6,519 bases of DNA, taken from contig PEWW01000066.1 in assembly GCA_002779345.1 (NCBI GenBank), positions 1 through 6,519 of the forward strand, read 5' to 3'. Under the pieces are notes generated by a model, which saw only the letters and a program-made list of their open reading frames with translations, was not told the origin of the DNA and made no database searches. The position numbers and the translations under genes were made by a program. Origin of the DNA: Candidatus Omnitrophica bacterium CG07_land_8_20_14_0_80_50_8 (GTDB lineage Bacteria; Omnitrophota; Gorgyraeia; 2-02-FULL-51-18). This document shows, piece after piece, positions 1 through 6,061 of this stretch. Numbering within the stretch: the stretch's first letter is position 1; each line of letters starts with the position of its first letter.

Positions 1-108
1 TCCGTTCCGGGCGCCCAGCCCACCCCCGCCGAGACCCGTTCAGTACGAACTGGCTTTCGGCTAATTTAGACAGCTATGACTTTATATAGTATTTTATTGA
101 CGCAACCA

Positions 109-128
109 AGCCGTTACTTACAACGGCT
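109..128. repeat. 20-base inverted repeat just downstream of the putative -10 box
   Basis: The arms AGCCGTT and AACGGCT (7 perfect pairs) flank a 6-base centre. The palindrome begins on the base after the TATACT box and spans the expected transcription start, a usual place for a repressor operator. No T-run follows on either strand, so it is not a terminator. Confidence 0.5.
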
Positions 129-158
129 AGTATATCAGCCAAACTCGGCCGCTGTAAA
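129..158 (-). promoter_or_regulatory. Putative leftward promoter with adjacent palindrome
   Basis: On the minus strand TTTACA (158-153) and TATACT (134-129) are separated by 18 bases, with TG one base before the -10 box. Transcription would start near 122 and run out of the window to the left. No gene start is recognisable before the edge. Confidence 0.5.
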
Positions 159-234
159 GACTATTTATCGAAAGGCGTTTTGTCGGCAAGAGATCCGGGC
201 GAGACGTCAATCGACGCAAGGCGTGCAACCCTCA

Positions 235-636
235 TCAGAGTTTACCGCTTTTTTTCACAAATTTCATTTGAAGGCCGTACAACATTTCCTGAAGCATCGC
301 CGCTTCTTCTTTGGTGAGATTGCCTTTCGTTTTTTCAGAGAGAATTTCAAGGACATCGATCAGAGATTTTGCCTGAACAAGATTTACGGTGGGCGTCTGA
401 CCCGTGGCTGTGGAGTCCGGAAACTCCCCGAGCGCCATAAAAGCCTGCACACCCAGCGAAGTGATCAACGAAGAAAAGCTGGGTTCAAGCGCAGGGCCAT
501 TTGCCGGTTCGGATTCATCCGACGATTTAACAGCAGGCCCGGGAGCGCTTTTTTCCTTTTCTACGTTATTTTTCCAGGATTCATCTACCTTTTTTTTAAC
601 GGTAGAGCCGGGAGGCATTTCACGAGGGTCGGCCAC
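235..636 (-). CDS. DUF1844 family protein
   Basis: A 133-residue soluble protein starting at GTG 636. Residues 1-52 are charged and Pro/Ser-rich with a VDESWKNNVEKEK segment, which I recall as common near the N-terminus of this family. Residues 54-127 are the DUF1844 core: FSSLITSLGVQAFMALGEFP, then GQTPTVNLVQAKSLIDVLEIL, then EKTKGNLTKEEAAMLQEMLYGLQMKFV, apparently three helices. No catalytic residues, signal peptide or membrane segment are evident. The molecular role of the family is unknown to me. Its position 22 bases after rpsU, under the same strong promoter, suggests co-expression with the translation apparatus, which is context and not proof. No clear terminator follows its TGA stop. 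Confidence 0.88.
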   Translation of the reverse strand: MADPREMPPGSTVKKKVDESWKNNVEKEKSAPGPAVKSSDESEPANGPALEPSFSSLITSLGVQAFMALGEFPDSTATGQTPTVNLVQAKSLIDVLEILSEKTKGNLTKEEAAMLQEMLYGLQMKFVKKSGKL

Positions 637-639
637 TGC

Positions 640-646
640 TCACCTC
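640..646 (-). promoter_or_regulatory. Strong Shine-Dalgarno site fixing the GTG start of the DUF1844 gene
   Basis: GAGGTGA on the minus strand is a seven-base match to the anti-Shine-Dalgarno complement, a few bases before GTG 636. It supports this non-ATG start in the short rpsU-DUF1844 gap. Confidence 0.75.
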
Positions 647-658
647 TAAAATAAAGCG

Positions 659-835
659 TTAAAATTTTTTTCGATTTTTGCTGCTACGGGCTTTGCGTCT
701 CTTGATTTCGCTGGGCTTCTCATAATGTTTCCTGGCCTTAAGCTCTTTCAAAATCCCTTCCCGCTCAATCTTTTTCTTGAAACGTCGAAGCGCTTTTTCA
801 AGAGGCTCATTGGGCCCCACTTCAATTTTCGACAT
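659..835 (-). CDS. rpsU: 30S ribosomal protein bS21
   Basis: A 58-codon gene encoding a very basic protein. It starts MSKIEVGPNEPLEKALRRFK, continues through KKIEREGILKELKARKHYEK, and ends PSEIKRRKARSSKNRKKF. This is the full bS21 pattern: an N-terminal strand, then the LEKALRRFKKKIEREGIL helix, then a Lys/Arg-rich tail. bS21 binds the 30S platform near the mRNA exit and anti-Shine-Dalgarno region and aids initiation. AAGGA lies 9 bases before the ATG, and a perfect sigma-70 promoter is about 50 bases further up. The DUF1844 gene follows after 22 bases, so the two form an operon. Length and composition are ordinary for bS21. Confidence 0.97.
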   Translation of the reverse strand: MSKIEVGPNEPLEKALRRFKKKIEREGILKELKARKHYEKPSEIKRRKARSSKNRKKF

Positions 836-891
836 AACTTAAAGTCCTTTTCTATTGTCTTACATAACATAGGTTTATGAGAACGGCTCGG

Positions 892-920
892 ATTATAACC
901 TGATTTTCAAAGGGTGTCAA
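892..920 (-). promoter_or_regulatory. Perfect-consensus sigma-70 promoter for rpsU operon
   Basis: TTGACA (920-915) and TATAAT (897-892) are both exact consensus, with a 17-base spacer. The -35 box begins on the base after the tilS TGA (923-921). Predicted transcription starts near 885, giving a leader of about 50 bases before rpsU. Confidence 0.92.
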
Positions 921-1397
921 TCACCGCCGCTTTAAAACAAACTCCAGATTTTTACCTCTTTTTTTAACGGTCACCAGACCCGGCAAGTGGCATTCGAGGC
1001 CGTCTTCCTCGGATCGGATCATTTCAACCACGCTTGAGACGTGCTCATAAGCAAATCGCTTCAGGCTGCCTTTTAAATTTTCCAGGGCCTTAAGTAACAC
1101 CTCCCGCCTGATGGCGGGGTGTAATCGTTCAAGCGCTTCCAAACGCAGCGTCACTTTATTTCCATGTTCGTGAGCGCCGCCGCAGGCTCTAAACGCCGCC
1201 CTAGAAACCGTGTCGAGGTAATCCTGAATCTCCGCGCAAATGGACTCGAGGTTGGCGAGCAAATGTTTGATCTTGGGGTTATAGAATTTAGCCAACGTCG
1301 GCAGTAAACGATGGCGGACTCGGTTTCTTGCAAACACCCTGTCACGATTCGTCCGATCCAGAAGAAACGGCAATCGGTTCTCTTTCAAAAAAATCAC
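921..1397 (-). CDS. tilS: TilS C-terminal fragment (possible GTG restart)
   Basis: This is the second half of the interrupted tilS, in the same frame as the first. The earliest plausible restart is GTG 1397, with AGGA four bases upstream, giving 158 residues. That restart would leave the conserved stretch RFQVIRPLLSTEKKDL (after the TAA) untranslated, so a functional two-part TilS is less likely than one damaged or mis-sequenced gene. Visible motifs are LLDRTNRDRVFARNRVRHRLLPTL and, further on, helices typical of the TilS tRNA-contacting region. Confidence 0.6.
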   Translation of the reverse strand: MIFLKENRLPFLLDRTNRDRVFARNRVRHRLLPTLAKFYNPKIKHLLANLESICAEIQDYLDTVSRAAFRACGGAHEHGNKVTLRLEALERLHPAIRREVLLKALENLKGSLKRFAYEHVSSVVEMIRSEEDGLECHLPGLVTVKKRGKNLEFVLKRR

Positions 1398-1457
1398 AAG
1401 ATCCTTTTTTTCAGTGGAAAGCAGAGGCCTGATTACCTGAAACCGGCCTTGGTTTCT

Positions 1458-1955
1458 TTAGTAAGGAATGCCGATGAGCCCCTTGAGACCCGATCCGCGT
1501 ATGAGTCTTAAAAGCATCGTTTCGGCTTGATCGTCCAACGTATGCGCCGTGACAATTTTGTCGGCGCGCGTTTTGGCCGCGATATCCTCAAAAAACGAAT
1601 AACGCTCGATCCTGCCCATTTCTTCGATGGATCGCTTGTTTTTTTTGGCAAGAGTTTTTAGGTCGATAGTTTTTGAATAAAAAGGAATCTTGAGCGCTTG
1701 AGACGTTTTTTTTACCAGCTTAAGGTATTCGTTTCCGGCCTTTTTAAGGAGGCCGTGGTTCAAATGCGCTACATTAATTTTAAAGGCGTACTTTATTTTT
1801 AATTTGTCGATCAGCCATAGCAACGCCATCGAATCCGGTCCCGCGGACACTCCCACCACCAGGACGTCATTTTTTTTAAAAAGCTGATGCCGTCGGTTCG
1901 CGATCTCAATTTGCTGAAGAAGTTTTTTGACGCTGGACGTGGCAAGACCCCTCAT
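1458..1955 (-). CDS. tilS: TilS N-terminal PP-loop ATPase fragment (165 aa, ends at premature TAA)
   Basis: This is the first half of the interrupted tilS and carries the ATP-binding and adenylation core. VGVSAGPDSMALL is the P-loop (alanine replaces the usual second-position glycine of SGGxDS, a common TilS variant). It is followed by NVAHLNHGL, RIERYSFFEDIA, and AHTLDDQAETMLLRLIRGSGLKGLIGIPY. It stops at the junction to the tRNA-binding part. Alone it lacks the VIRPLL segment and the helical domain, and I would not expect normal activity. Confidence 0.8.
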   Translation of the reverse strand: MRGLATSSVKKLLQQIEIANRRHQLFKKNDVLVVGVSAGPDSMALLWLIDKLKIKYAFKINVAHLNHGLLKKAGNEYLKLVKKTSQALKIPFYSKTIDLKTLAKKNKRSIEEMGRIERYSFFEDIAAKTRADKIVTAHTLDDQAETMLLRLIRGSGLKGLIGIPY

Positions 1956-2000
1956 AAAAAAACACGGATAAAACCGGCCGTTTGCCTTGTTTTACCCGTG
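1956..2000 (-). terminator. Rho-independent terminator after the exported protein gene
   Basis: Minus-strand arms CACGGGTAAAAC (2000-1989) and GTTTTATCCGTG (1974-1963) pair over 12 positions with one A-C mismatch and a 14-base loop, and seven T follow (1962-1956). It begins 21 bases after the stop of the exported protein. The T-tract ends exactly at the ATG of tilS, leaving no room for a ribosome binding site on a transcript that starts below it. It could instead act as an attenuator if transcription starts upstream, for example from a weak CCGACA-18-TATACT match at 2053-2024. Confidence 0.85.
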
Positions 2001-2021
2001 AGTTGAAAAACCTGCAGATTG

Positions 2022-2564
2022 TTAGTATACGAAAATATAGGTCGCCTTGTCGGTCGCGGGGTCGTACTCCACATCGACCTCGGTTCCATTGGTCAGCGAC
2101 TTGATATCTCTATCTTTTTCGCCGTCGGTGATATCGGTCGTTTCATCTAGTTTGATCGTGAGAATCTTATCGTTGGCGGCGTTTTCCGTTTCGCCATACA
2201 ACTTGACTGTCACCGTTTTAGCGGCCTGATCCGTCGACGCAATTTCCCCGGAGACAAACTCAAGGTTTTCTGAAACGGCCAACGCGGGGTTTGCTGTACC
2301 GGCGGTCGCGGTCTGAACCGCAACGGGTGCGGGAGCCGAAACTGTCACCGCGGGGGTTGCTGGCACAGGCGCGGAAATCGCAGGCAACGGCAAAACATCC
2401 GATGTTTGAGCTAATGTCGCAGGCGCCGGTTCAGACGAAACGGCAACTGTCTTCTCGGACGCGGGCCCTGCGGACGACGGCGAGTCCGTAGATCCTTCAG
2501 CGCATAGCGCATAAGTCTGGAAACCCAATCCAATCATCAAGAACAACAACGCGGTTTTTTTCAT
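2022..2564 (-). CDS. Small exported protein with Ala/Pro-rich linker and C-terminal beta-rich domain; function unknown
   Basis: The protein has 180 residues from ATG 2564, which has GGAG five bases upstream and lies downstream of a strong promoter. An in-frame upstream start at 2648 lies before that promoter and would bury the signal peptide. Residues 1-22 are a Sec signal peptide: MKK, a hydrophobic core LLFLMIGLGF, and probable cleavage after ALCA. C21 is not in a proper lipobox because leucine precedes it. Residues 23-98 are a low-complexity Ala/Pro/Ser/Thr/Val linker. Residues 99-180 form a compact, strand-rich acidic domain (VSGEIASTD, KTVTVKLYG, ILTIKLDETTDI, GTEVDVEYDP, ATYIFVY), with a pattern like small OB/DUF5666-type beta domains. 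That resemblance is from memory of the pattern, not a search. It is probably periplasmic or surface-located. The gene is flanked by its own promoter and terminator, so it is monocistronic. Confidence 0.8.
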   Translation of the reverse strand: MKKTALLFLMIGLGFQTYALCAEGSTDSPSSAGPASEKTVAVSSEPAPATLAQTSDVLPLPAISAPVPATPAVTVSAPAPVAVQTATAGTANPALAVSENLEFVSGEIASTDQAAKTVTVKLYGETENAANDKILTIKLDETTDITDGEKDRDIKSLTNGTEVDVEYDPATDKATYIFVY

Positions 2565-2613
2565 GTGTGCTCCGTTAAGATAATTTTGCGTACCCAATCT
2601 TTTAATTGCGTTG

Positions 2614-2641
2614 ATTATACCAATTTTAGCGGAAATGTCAA
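2614..2641 (-). promoter_or_regulatory. Sigma-70 promoter (extended -10) for the exported protein gene
   Basis: On the minus strand a perfect TTGACA (2641-2636) and a perfect TATAAT (2619-2614) are separated by 16 bases, with TG one base before the -10 box (extended -10). Predicted transcription starts near 2607, giving a leader of about 43 bases. It lies inside the longer open frame that begins at 2648, which is a reason to reject that upstream start. Confidence 0.88.
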
Positions 2642-2688
2642 AAAACACTTAACCTTGCATAAGCGCCGACCTTTCTTTCTAGAAAAAA

Positions 2689-2763
2689 TGGCGATGAGTG
2701 GACTCGAACCACTGACCCAGTGCTTATGAAGCACTTGCTCTAACCAGGCTGAGCTACATCGCC
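2689..2763 (-). tRNA. tRNA with anticodon CAU, probably elongator tRNA-Met (tRNA-Ile2 not excluded)
   Basis: A complete cloverleaf reads on the minus strand. The acceptor stem GGCGATG (2763-2757) pairs with CATCGCC (2696-2690), and A2689 is the discriminator. The D arm is GCTC/GAGC with a GG-containing loop, the anticodon arm is AGTGC-TTCATAA-GCACT, the variable loop has 5 bases, and the T arm is AGTGG-TTCGAGT-CCACT. The G1-C72 pair, and the absence of three G-C pairs in the anticodon stem, rule out initiator tRNA. CAU can be Met or, after lysidine modification by TilS, Ile2; the GGCG start leans to Met. CCA is not encoded: six T follow the discriminator (2688-2683), so the T-arm/acceptor hairpin plus T-run may also end transcription. 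The first 24 bases overlap the 3' end of mnmA, and with no separate promoter seen the tRNA is probably released from the operon transcript by RNase P. Confidence 0.96.
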
Positions 2764-3825
2764 TAAAATCCGTCCGCCGCCCAGGACGCGCGGCCCGTCA
2801 TAAAAAACAGCCGCCTGCCCCGGCGTTACCGATTTTTGAGGCTCATCAAACTGAATAACCGTTCCGTGTTCTTGGACGGACGTAATGCGCGCTTTCGCCT
2901 TGGCGCCGGTTGAACGAATCTTGACGGCCACATCCCCGAGTCTTGGCTTCAACATCCAGTTAACCCGATGCACCACTGCCCGATTTTTGAGAATATCAGC
3001 CTCTTGGCCGATGGTCACCCGATTATTTTTTGCGTCAATAGTCGTTACGTAATAAGGTTCTCTGCCTGAGATGCGAATGCGTTTTCTCTGCCCTACGGTA
3101 AAAAGATGACTGCCCCCGTGGCTGCCCACGACTTGACCGCCTTGATCCACAAAAACACCGGCGCCGGGCAGCCTCTCCGGAGCATAACTTTCGACGAATT
3201 TGCAATAGTCTGATTTAACAAAACAGATTTCCTGGCTGTCCGGCTTTTCAAAAGTTCGCAGTCCGAGTTCCCCTGCAATCTCGCGCACCCTTGTTTTTTT
3301 TAGTTCCCCCAAAGGAAAAAGCGTTTTTGACAATTGTTTCTGCGTCAAGCCGAACAGGACATAAGTTTGATCCTTCGATGGGTCGGCGCTGTCCGAGATA
3401 AAGAACCGCTCTTCTTTTTCATCGTATCCTTTTCTCGCGTAGTGTCCGGTCGCGACGTAATCCGCTTCTAATGCTTTGGCCTTATCCAGCAAAACACCGA
3501 ACTTGATGCTCTGATTGCACTCAATGCAGGGGTTGGGCGTACGGCCCGCCAGATATTCGTTTACAAAATAATCAATCACCTTTTGTCTAAAATCAGACGA
3601 GAGGTCCATCACGTAATACGGAATCCCTATTTTTCTTGCGACCGAACGCGCGTCTGCGATGTCCCGGAGCGAGCAGCATCCTTTAGATTTTTCGTCGCGG
3701 CATTCGTCATCTGACCAGGTTTTGATCGTGACCCCGATCGCCTCATAGCCTGCTTCTTTCACGAGCGCGGCGCACACAGAACTGTCTACTCCTCCGGACA
3801 TGGCGACAATCACCCGGCTTTTCAT
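2740..3825 (-). CDS. mnmA: tRNA-specific 2-thiouridylase MnmA
   Basis: MnmA transfers persulfide sulfur to the 2-position of U34 in tRNAs for Lys, Glu and Gln, using ATP to adenylate the uridine. From ATG 3825 it has 361 residues, normal for the family. SGGVDSS (10-16) is the PP-loop, ATGHYA lies at 125-130, the catalytic cysteine C100 is in [11 protein letters not shown], and the second cysteine C201 is in [15 protein letters not shown] and the C-terminal GGGRI strand are also present. A cysteine-rich insert, [12 protein letters not shown] (about 48-59), follows the N-terminal fold. I prefer the ATG because it forms TGATG with the preceding stop; an in-frame GTG two codons upstream (3831) is possible. 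The last codons, after GGGRIL, read GDVAQPG followed by TAG and are encoded by the 5' end of the tRNA gene, so the C-terminal tail is dictated by tRNA sequence. Confidence 0.96.
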   Translation of the reverse strand: MKSRVIVAMSGGVDSSVCAALVKEAGYEAIGVTIKTWSDDECRDEKSKGCCSLRDIADARSVARKIGIPYYVMDLSSDFRQKVIDYFVNEYLAGRTPNPCIECNQSIKFGVLLDKAKALEADYVATGHYARKGYDEKEERFFISDSADPSKDQTYVLFGLTQKQLSKTLFPLGELKKTRVREIAGELGLRTFEKPDSQEICFVKSDYCKFVESYAPERLPGAGVFVDQGGQVVGSHGGSHLFTVGQRKRIRISGREPYYVTTIDAKNNRVTIGQEADILKNRAVVHRVNWMLKPRLGDVAVKIRSTGAKAKARITSVQEHGTVIQFDEPQKSVTPGQAAVFYDGPRVLGGGRILGDVAQPG

Positions 3826-4805
3826 CAGCACACCCGATTCGCGCAGTAATCTGAGACCAACGCAAGGGTCTTTTTATAATCGGAATCTTTGATGGGTATT
3901 AAATGGGCGACGGCTCGTTCGATGTACTCATTCGCCTTTCGCATGGCCATCGCGATGGATTTTTTTTGAACGGCAAGAGTTTTAATTTTTTCGAACGCTT
4001 CCAGACCGTCATTCTGCACTTCCGCCAAAAGCGCTAAACGCTCGGCGTCGCCCAAACTTTGAAATAAATAAAGCAACGGCAGCGTGACATCGTTTTTAGT
4101 GATATCGAGACCCGGGGTCTTGCCGAGGCGCTTGGTCTCGCCGATGAGATCCAGGCAGTCATCCACAATCTGGAACGCCATGCCAAGGTTACGGCCATAT
4201 TCCCCCAAAAGATTTATATTGGCCTTGTGAGTGCCGGACAAATAAGCCCCTCCCATGCAGGCGGCCTGAAAAAGCGAGGCTGTTTTTTGATGAATAATAT
4301 CAAGATACTCCGCCTCGCTTATGAGGAAGGATTTACGTTTTTCGATTTGTTTCATCTCGCCTTCACAAATGACGTGGGCGCAGGCAGCGAAGGTCTGATT
4401 GATCCATGGATCGCCCAGATCCGCCAAAACCAGAAACGCCTTCGCGTAAAGATAATCGCCGGAAACGATTGAAATTTCAGATCCCCACTTTGAATAAATC
4501 GACGGCATATTTCTCCTCAGGTTCGCATCGTCGATAATATCGTCATGAATCAGCGTCGCGGTATGGATGAGCTCTATCGCAACCGCCAGGCGCGCGGCAC
4601 GGGGGTTTTCCTTCCCCTCGATCTTCGAACAAAGAATCGTCAGCGCGGGCCTTAAAAATTTCCCGCTCATCGCCAGCAAATGACTATGGATTTGGCAAAT
4701 CAAGGGATCCGTCGATACGAGCGCTTCTTTAAGCTGCTCGGAAAATAGTTTTAAATCCCTGTCGATCGGAGCGTAAATATCGTTTAGATTGGTTTTTAAA
4801 AGCAT
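3825..4805 (-). CDS. Trans-polyprenyl diphosphate synthase, probably long-chain (octaprenyl/heptaprenyl type)
   Basis: A 326-residue all-trans isoprenyl diphosphate synthase, which extends an allylic diphosphate with isopentenyl diphosphate units in the cytoplasm. GKFLRPAL (48-55) is the IPP-binding motif. The first aspartate-rich motif is DDIID (88-92) within [20 protein letters not shown] (174-175) is in HQKTASLF, and the second aspartate-rich motif is VDDCLD (214-219) followed by [19 protein letters not shown]. The residue five positions before the first DDxxD is alanine, not a bulky aromatic. By the known chain-length rule this points to a long product, as in IspB- or HepT-type enzymes that make quinone tails. 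The exact chain length cannot be read, so no symbol is given. The ATG overlaps the hemL stop by 10 bases, and the TGA shares one base with the mnmA ATG, so it sits mid-operon. Heterodimeric relatives need a second subunit, but both aspartate motifs being intact here suggests a self-sufficient enzyme. Confidence 0.93.
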   Translation of the reverse strand: MLLKTNLNDIYAPIDRDLKLFSEQLKEALVSTDPLICQIHSHLLAMSGKFLRPALTILCSKIEGKENPRAARLAVAIELIHTATLIHDDIIDDANLRRNMPSIYSKWGSEISIVSGDYLYAKAFLVLADLGDPWINQTFAACAHVICEGEMKQIEKRKSFLISEAEYLDIIHQKTASLFQAACMGGAYLSGTHKANINLLGEYGRNLGMAFQIVDDCLDLIGETKRLGKTPGLDITKNDVTLPLLYLFQSLGDAERLALLAEVQNDGLEAFEKIKTLAVQKKSIAMAMRKANEYIERAVAHLIPIKDSDYKKTLALVSDYCANRVC

Positions 4806-6061
4806 ACCGTTTTAAGCGCCTTGAGTGTTTTTTGAAAATCTCGATCGCCGTGGGCCGCCGACACGAACAGCGTTTCAAACGCGGAAGGAGGCAGGTAAAC
4901 TCCTTCGGCAAGCATGCCATGGAAAAAAGTTTTAAAAAGGCGTTGATCGGATGAGCGGGCATCCTTAAAATTTACAACGGGCCGTGGAGTAAAGAAAATA
5001 GTGAACATGGATCCGACGTCTTGAATGACCGCCGACACTTTACGTTTCATAAAAATCCCGCGCGCCTCTTCGAGAAACTGACTTGTTTTTTGCCGCATCT
5101 TTTCATAAAACGGTTTTGAAAGCCTCGAGAGGACGCTTTTTCCGGAGGCCATGGAAAGCGGGTTACCTGACAAAGTGCCCGCTTGATAGACTTTTCCGCT
5201 GGGAGAAAGAGCGCTCATAAGCCCCGAGCGCGCGCCAAAAGCGCCGACCGGCAGACCCCCGCCGATAATTTTTCCCAAAAGGGTGATGTCCGGTTCGATT
5301 CCATATACATGCTGGGCGCCTCCAAAACACACGCGAAATCCGCTGATGACTTCGTCAAAGATCAAAAGGGCGCCATTTTTTTTGGTCTCTTTTCTTAAAA
5401 CCTCCAAAAATTCTTTTTTCGCCGGGACGACTCCCATGTTGGCCGCGATGGGTTCGACGATAACGCAGGCAATCTTTTTTTCTTTCTTAAAAAAATCTAT
5501 AACCGCTCCCGAGTCGTTGTAAGGAAGCACGCTGGTCCATCGGGCAATGTCTTTGGGGACTCCTCGGGAGTCGGGGGATCCAAAAGTGGCCAGGCCACTG
5601 CCCGCTTTAACGAGGAGACTGTCCCCGTGCCCGTGGTAACAACCTTCAAATTTTAGAATCCGATCCCTTTTGGTAACGCCTCTGGCGAGCCTGATCGCAC
5701 TCATCGCGGCCTCCGTTCCGGAGCTTGTGAAACGGATCCTCTCCATGGCCGGAAAGGCTCTTTTGATTTCTATCGCCAAAGCGGTTTCGTATTCAGTGAC
5801 GGTGCCAAAGCTTGTTCCCTTCGCGGCTTGCGACTGGATGGATTGAACCGTCTGCGGATCGGCATGACCCAAGAGAATAGCCCCCCATGAAAGGCAATAA
5901 TCTATGTACTTTTGGCCCCTGATATCATAGAGACAGGGTCCCAAGCCGCGTTTCATAAATACCGGATCACCGCCTACCGATTTAAAAGACAGCACAGGGC
6001 TATTGACGCCGCCCGCCAAGTGCTTTTGAGCTTCGGCCCACGCTGTATTTTTAGAACTCAA
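4796..6061 (-). CDS. hemL: Glutamate-1-semialdehyde 2,1-aminomutase
   Basis: This PLP enzyme converts glutamate-1-semialdehyde to 5-aminolevulinate, the substrate of the adjacent HemB, so the organism uses the C5 (tRNA-Glu) route to heme. From the start chosen here it is 421 residues, close to the usual 425-430. Motifs in order are GGVNSPV near residue 17, SSGTEA (113-118), FEGCYHGH (PLP phosphate region), FDEVISGFR (235-243, with D236), the PLP lysine in [16 protein letters not shown] (K264), and [11 protein letters not shown] chose TTG at 6061-6059 over the in-frame ATG at 6091. A GGAG lies 7 bases before the TTG, it overlaps the hemB stop as TTGA, and it places the GGVNSPV glycines at 17-18, as I recall for E. 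coli HemL. The ATG would add ten residues and overlap hemB by 34 bases without a clear ribosome binding site. The stop overlaps the next gene by 10 bases. Confidence 0.95.
   Translation of the reverse strand: MSSKNTAWAEAQKHLAGGVNSPVLSFKSVGGDPVFMKRGLGPCLYDIRGQKYIDYCLSWGAILLGHADPQTVQSIQSQAAKGTSFGTVTEYETALAIEIKRAFPAMERIRFTSSGTEAAMSAIRLARGVTKRDRILKFEGCYHGHGDSLLVKAGSGLATFGSPDSRGVPKDIARWTSVLPYNDSGAVIDFFKKEKKIACVIVEPIAANMGVVPAKKEFLEVLRKETKKNGALLIFDEVISGFRVCFGGAQHVYGIEPDITLLGKIIGGGLPVGAFGARSGLMSALSPSGKVYQAGTLSGNPLSMASGKSVLSRLSKPFYEKMRQKTSQFLEEARGIFMKRKVSAVIQDVGSMFTIFFTPRPVVNFKDARSSDQRLFKTFFHGMLAEGVYLPPSAFETLFVSAAHGDRDFQKTLKALKTVCF

Larger units (their letters stand above)
1..234. other. Gene-poor left end: no supported gene, abrupt G+C step
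   Basis: After the DUF1844 stop I see no convincing gene. Bases 61-120 are about 32 percent G+C and bases 1-60 are about 70 percent. All three plus-strand frames are open from the edge to position 62 or beyond (stops at 62-64, 67-69 and later), so the GC-rich end could be the last 20 codons of a rightward gene. Alternatively it may be the leader of a leftward transcript: minus-strand CCGA...TCGG encloses an inner GTTC/GAAC hairpin at about 62-31. Confidence 0.4.
921..1955 (-). pseudogene. tilS: tRNA(Ile)-lysidine synthase, single frame interrupted by an in-frame TAA
   Basis: TilS attaches lysine to C34 of the CAU-anticodon tRNA-Ile2 so that it reads AUA; it is normally essential. The frame from ATG 1955 to TGA 921 spans 345 codons including stops. 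This matches short TilS proteins that lack the extra C-terminal domain. Homologous sequence runs without any shift of frame, but codon 166 (1460-1458) is TAA. Upstream are the PP-loop SAGPDS (37-42), HLNHG, and TAHTLDDQAETMLLRLIRGSG. Directly after the stop come VIRPLL, LLDRTNRD and ARNRVRHRLLPTL, all family signatures. A single base change to a sense codon would restore a normal protein. Possibilities are a sequencing or assembly error, a recent nonsense mutation, or readthrough. TAA is used as an ordinary stop by hemL, rpsU and the exported protein, so reassignment is unlikely. No ribosome binding site is visible before the ATG. Confidence 0.85.

Noticed and set aside
1..120. tmRNA, SRP RNA or RNase P RNA at the left edge
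   Set aside because: The G-rich minus-strand start superficially resembles a tmRNA 5' end, but the characteristic TTCGAC element and other conserved motifs are not present.
76..654. 192-codon plus-strand open frame opposite the DUF1844 gene
   Set aside because: It is antisense to a clear DUF1844 homologue with a strong ribosome binding site, and its product is Arg/Phe-rich with no recognisable domain, as expected for a shadow frame.
1398..1457. Frameshift in tilS between the two fragments
   Set aside because: Both fragments are in the same frame and the intervening codons encode the expected VIRPLL region, so the lesion is a nonsense codon.
1458..1460. Stop-codon reassignment (TAA as a sense codon)
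   Set aside because: hemL, rpsU and the exported protein end at TAA at the expected family or domain ends, so TAA acts as a normal stop here.
2565..2648. 28-codon N-terminal extension of the exported protein gene
   Set aside because: It would include the promoter, lacks a ribosome binding site and would bury the signal peptide.
2673..2690. TTTCTAGAAA palindrome with flanking A/T runs downstream of the tRNA as a separate terminator
   Set aside because: The stem is short and A/T-rich. The T-run immediately after the tRNA is better explained as the tRNA 3' trailer, possibly with the tRNA T-arm/acceptor acting as the hairpin.
4227..4472. Plus-strand 81-codon open frame inside the prenyl synthase gene
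   Set aside because: It is antisense to conserved catalytic motifs, with no recognisable product or start signal.
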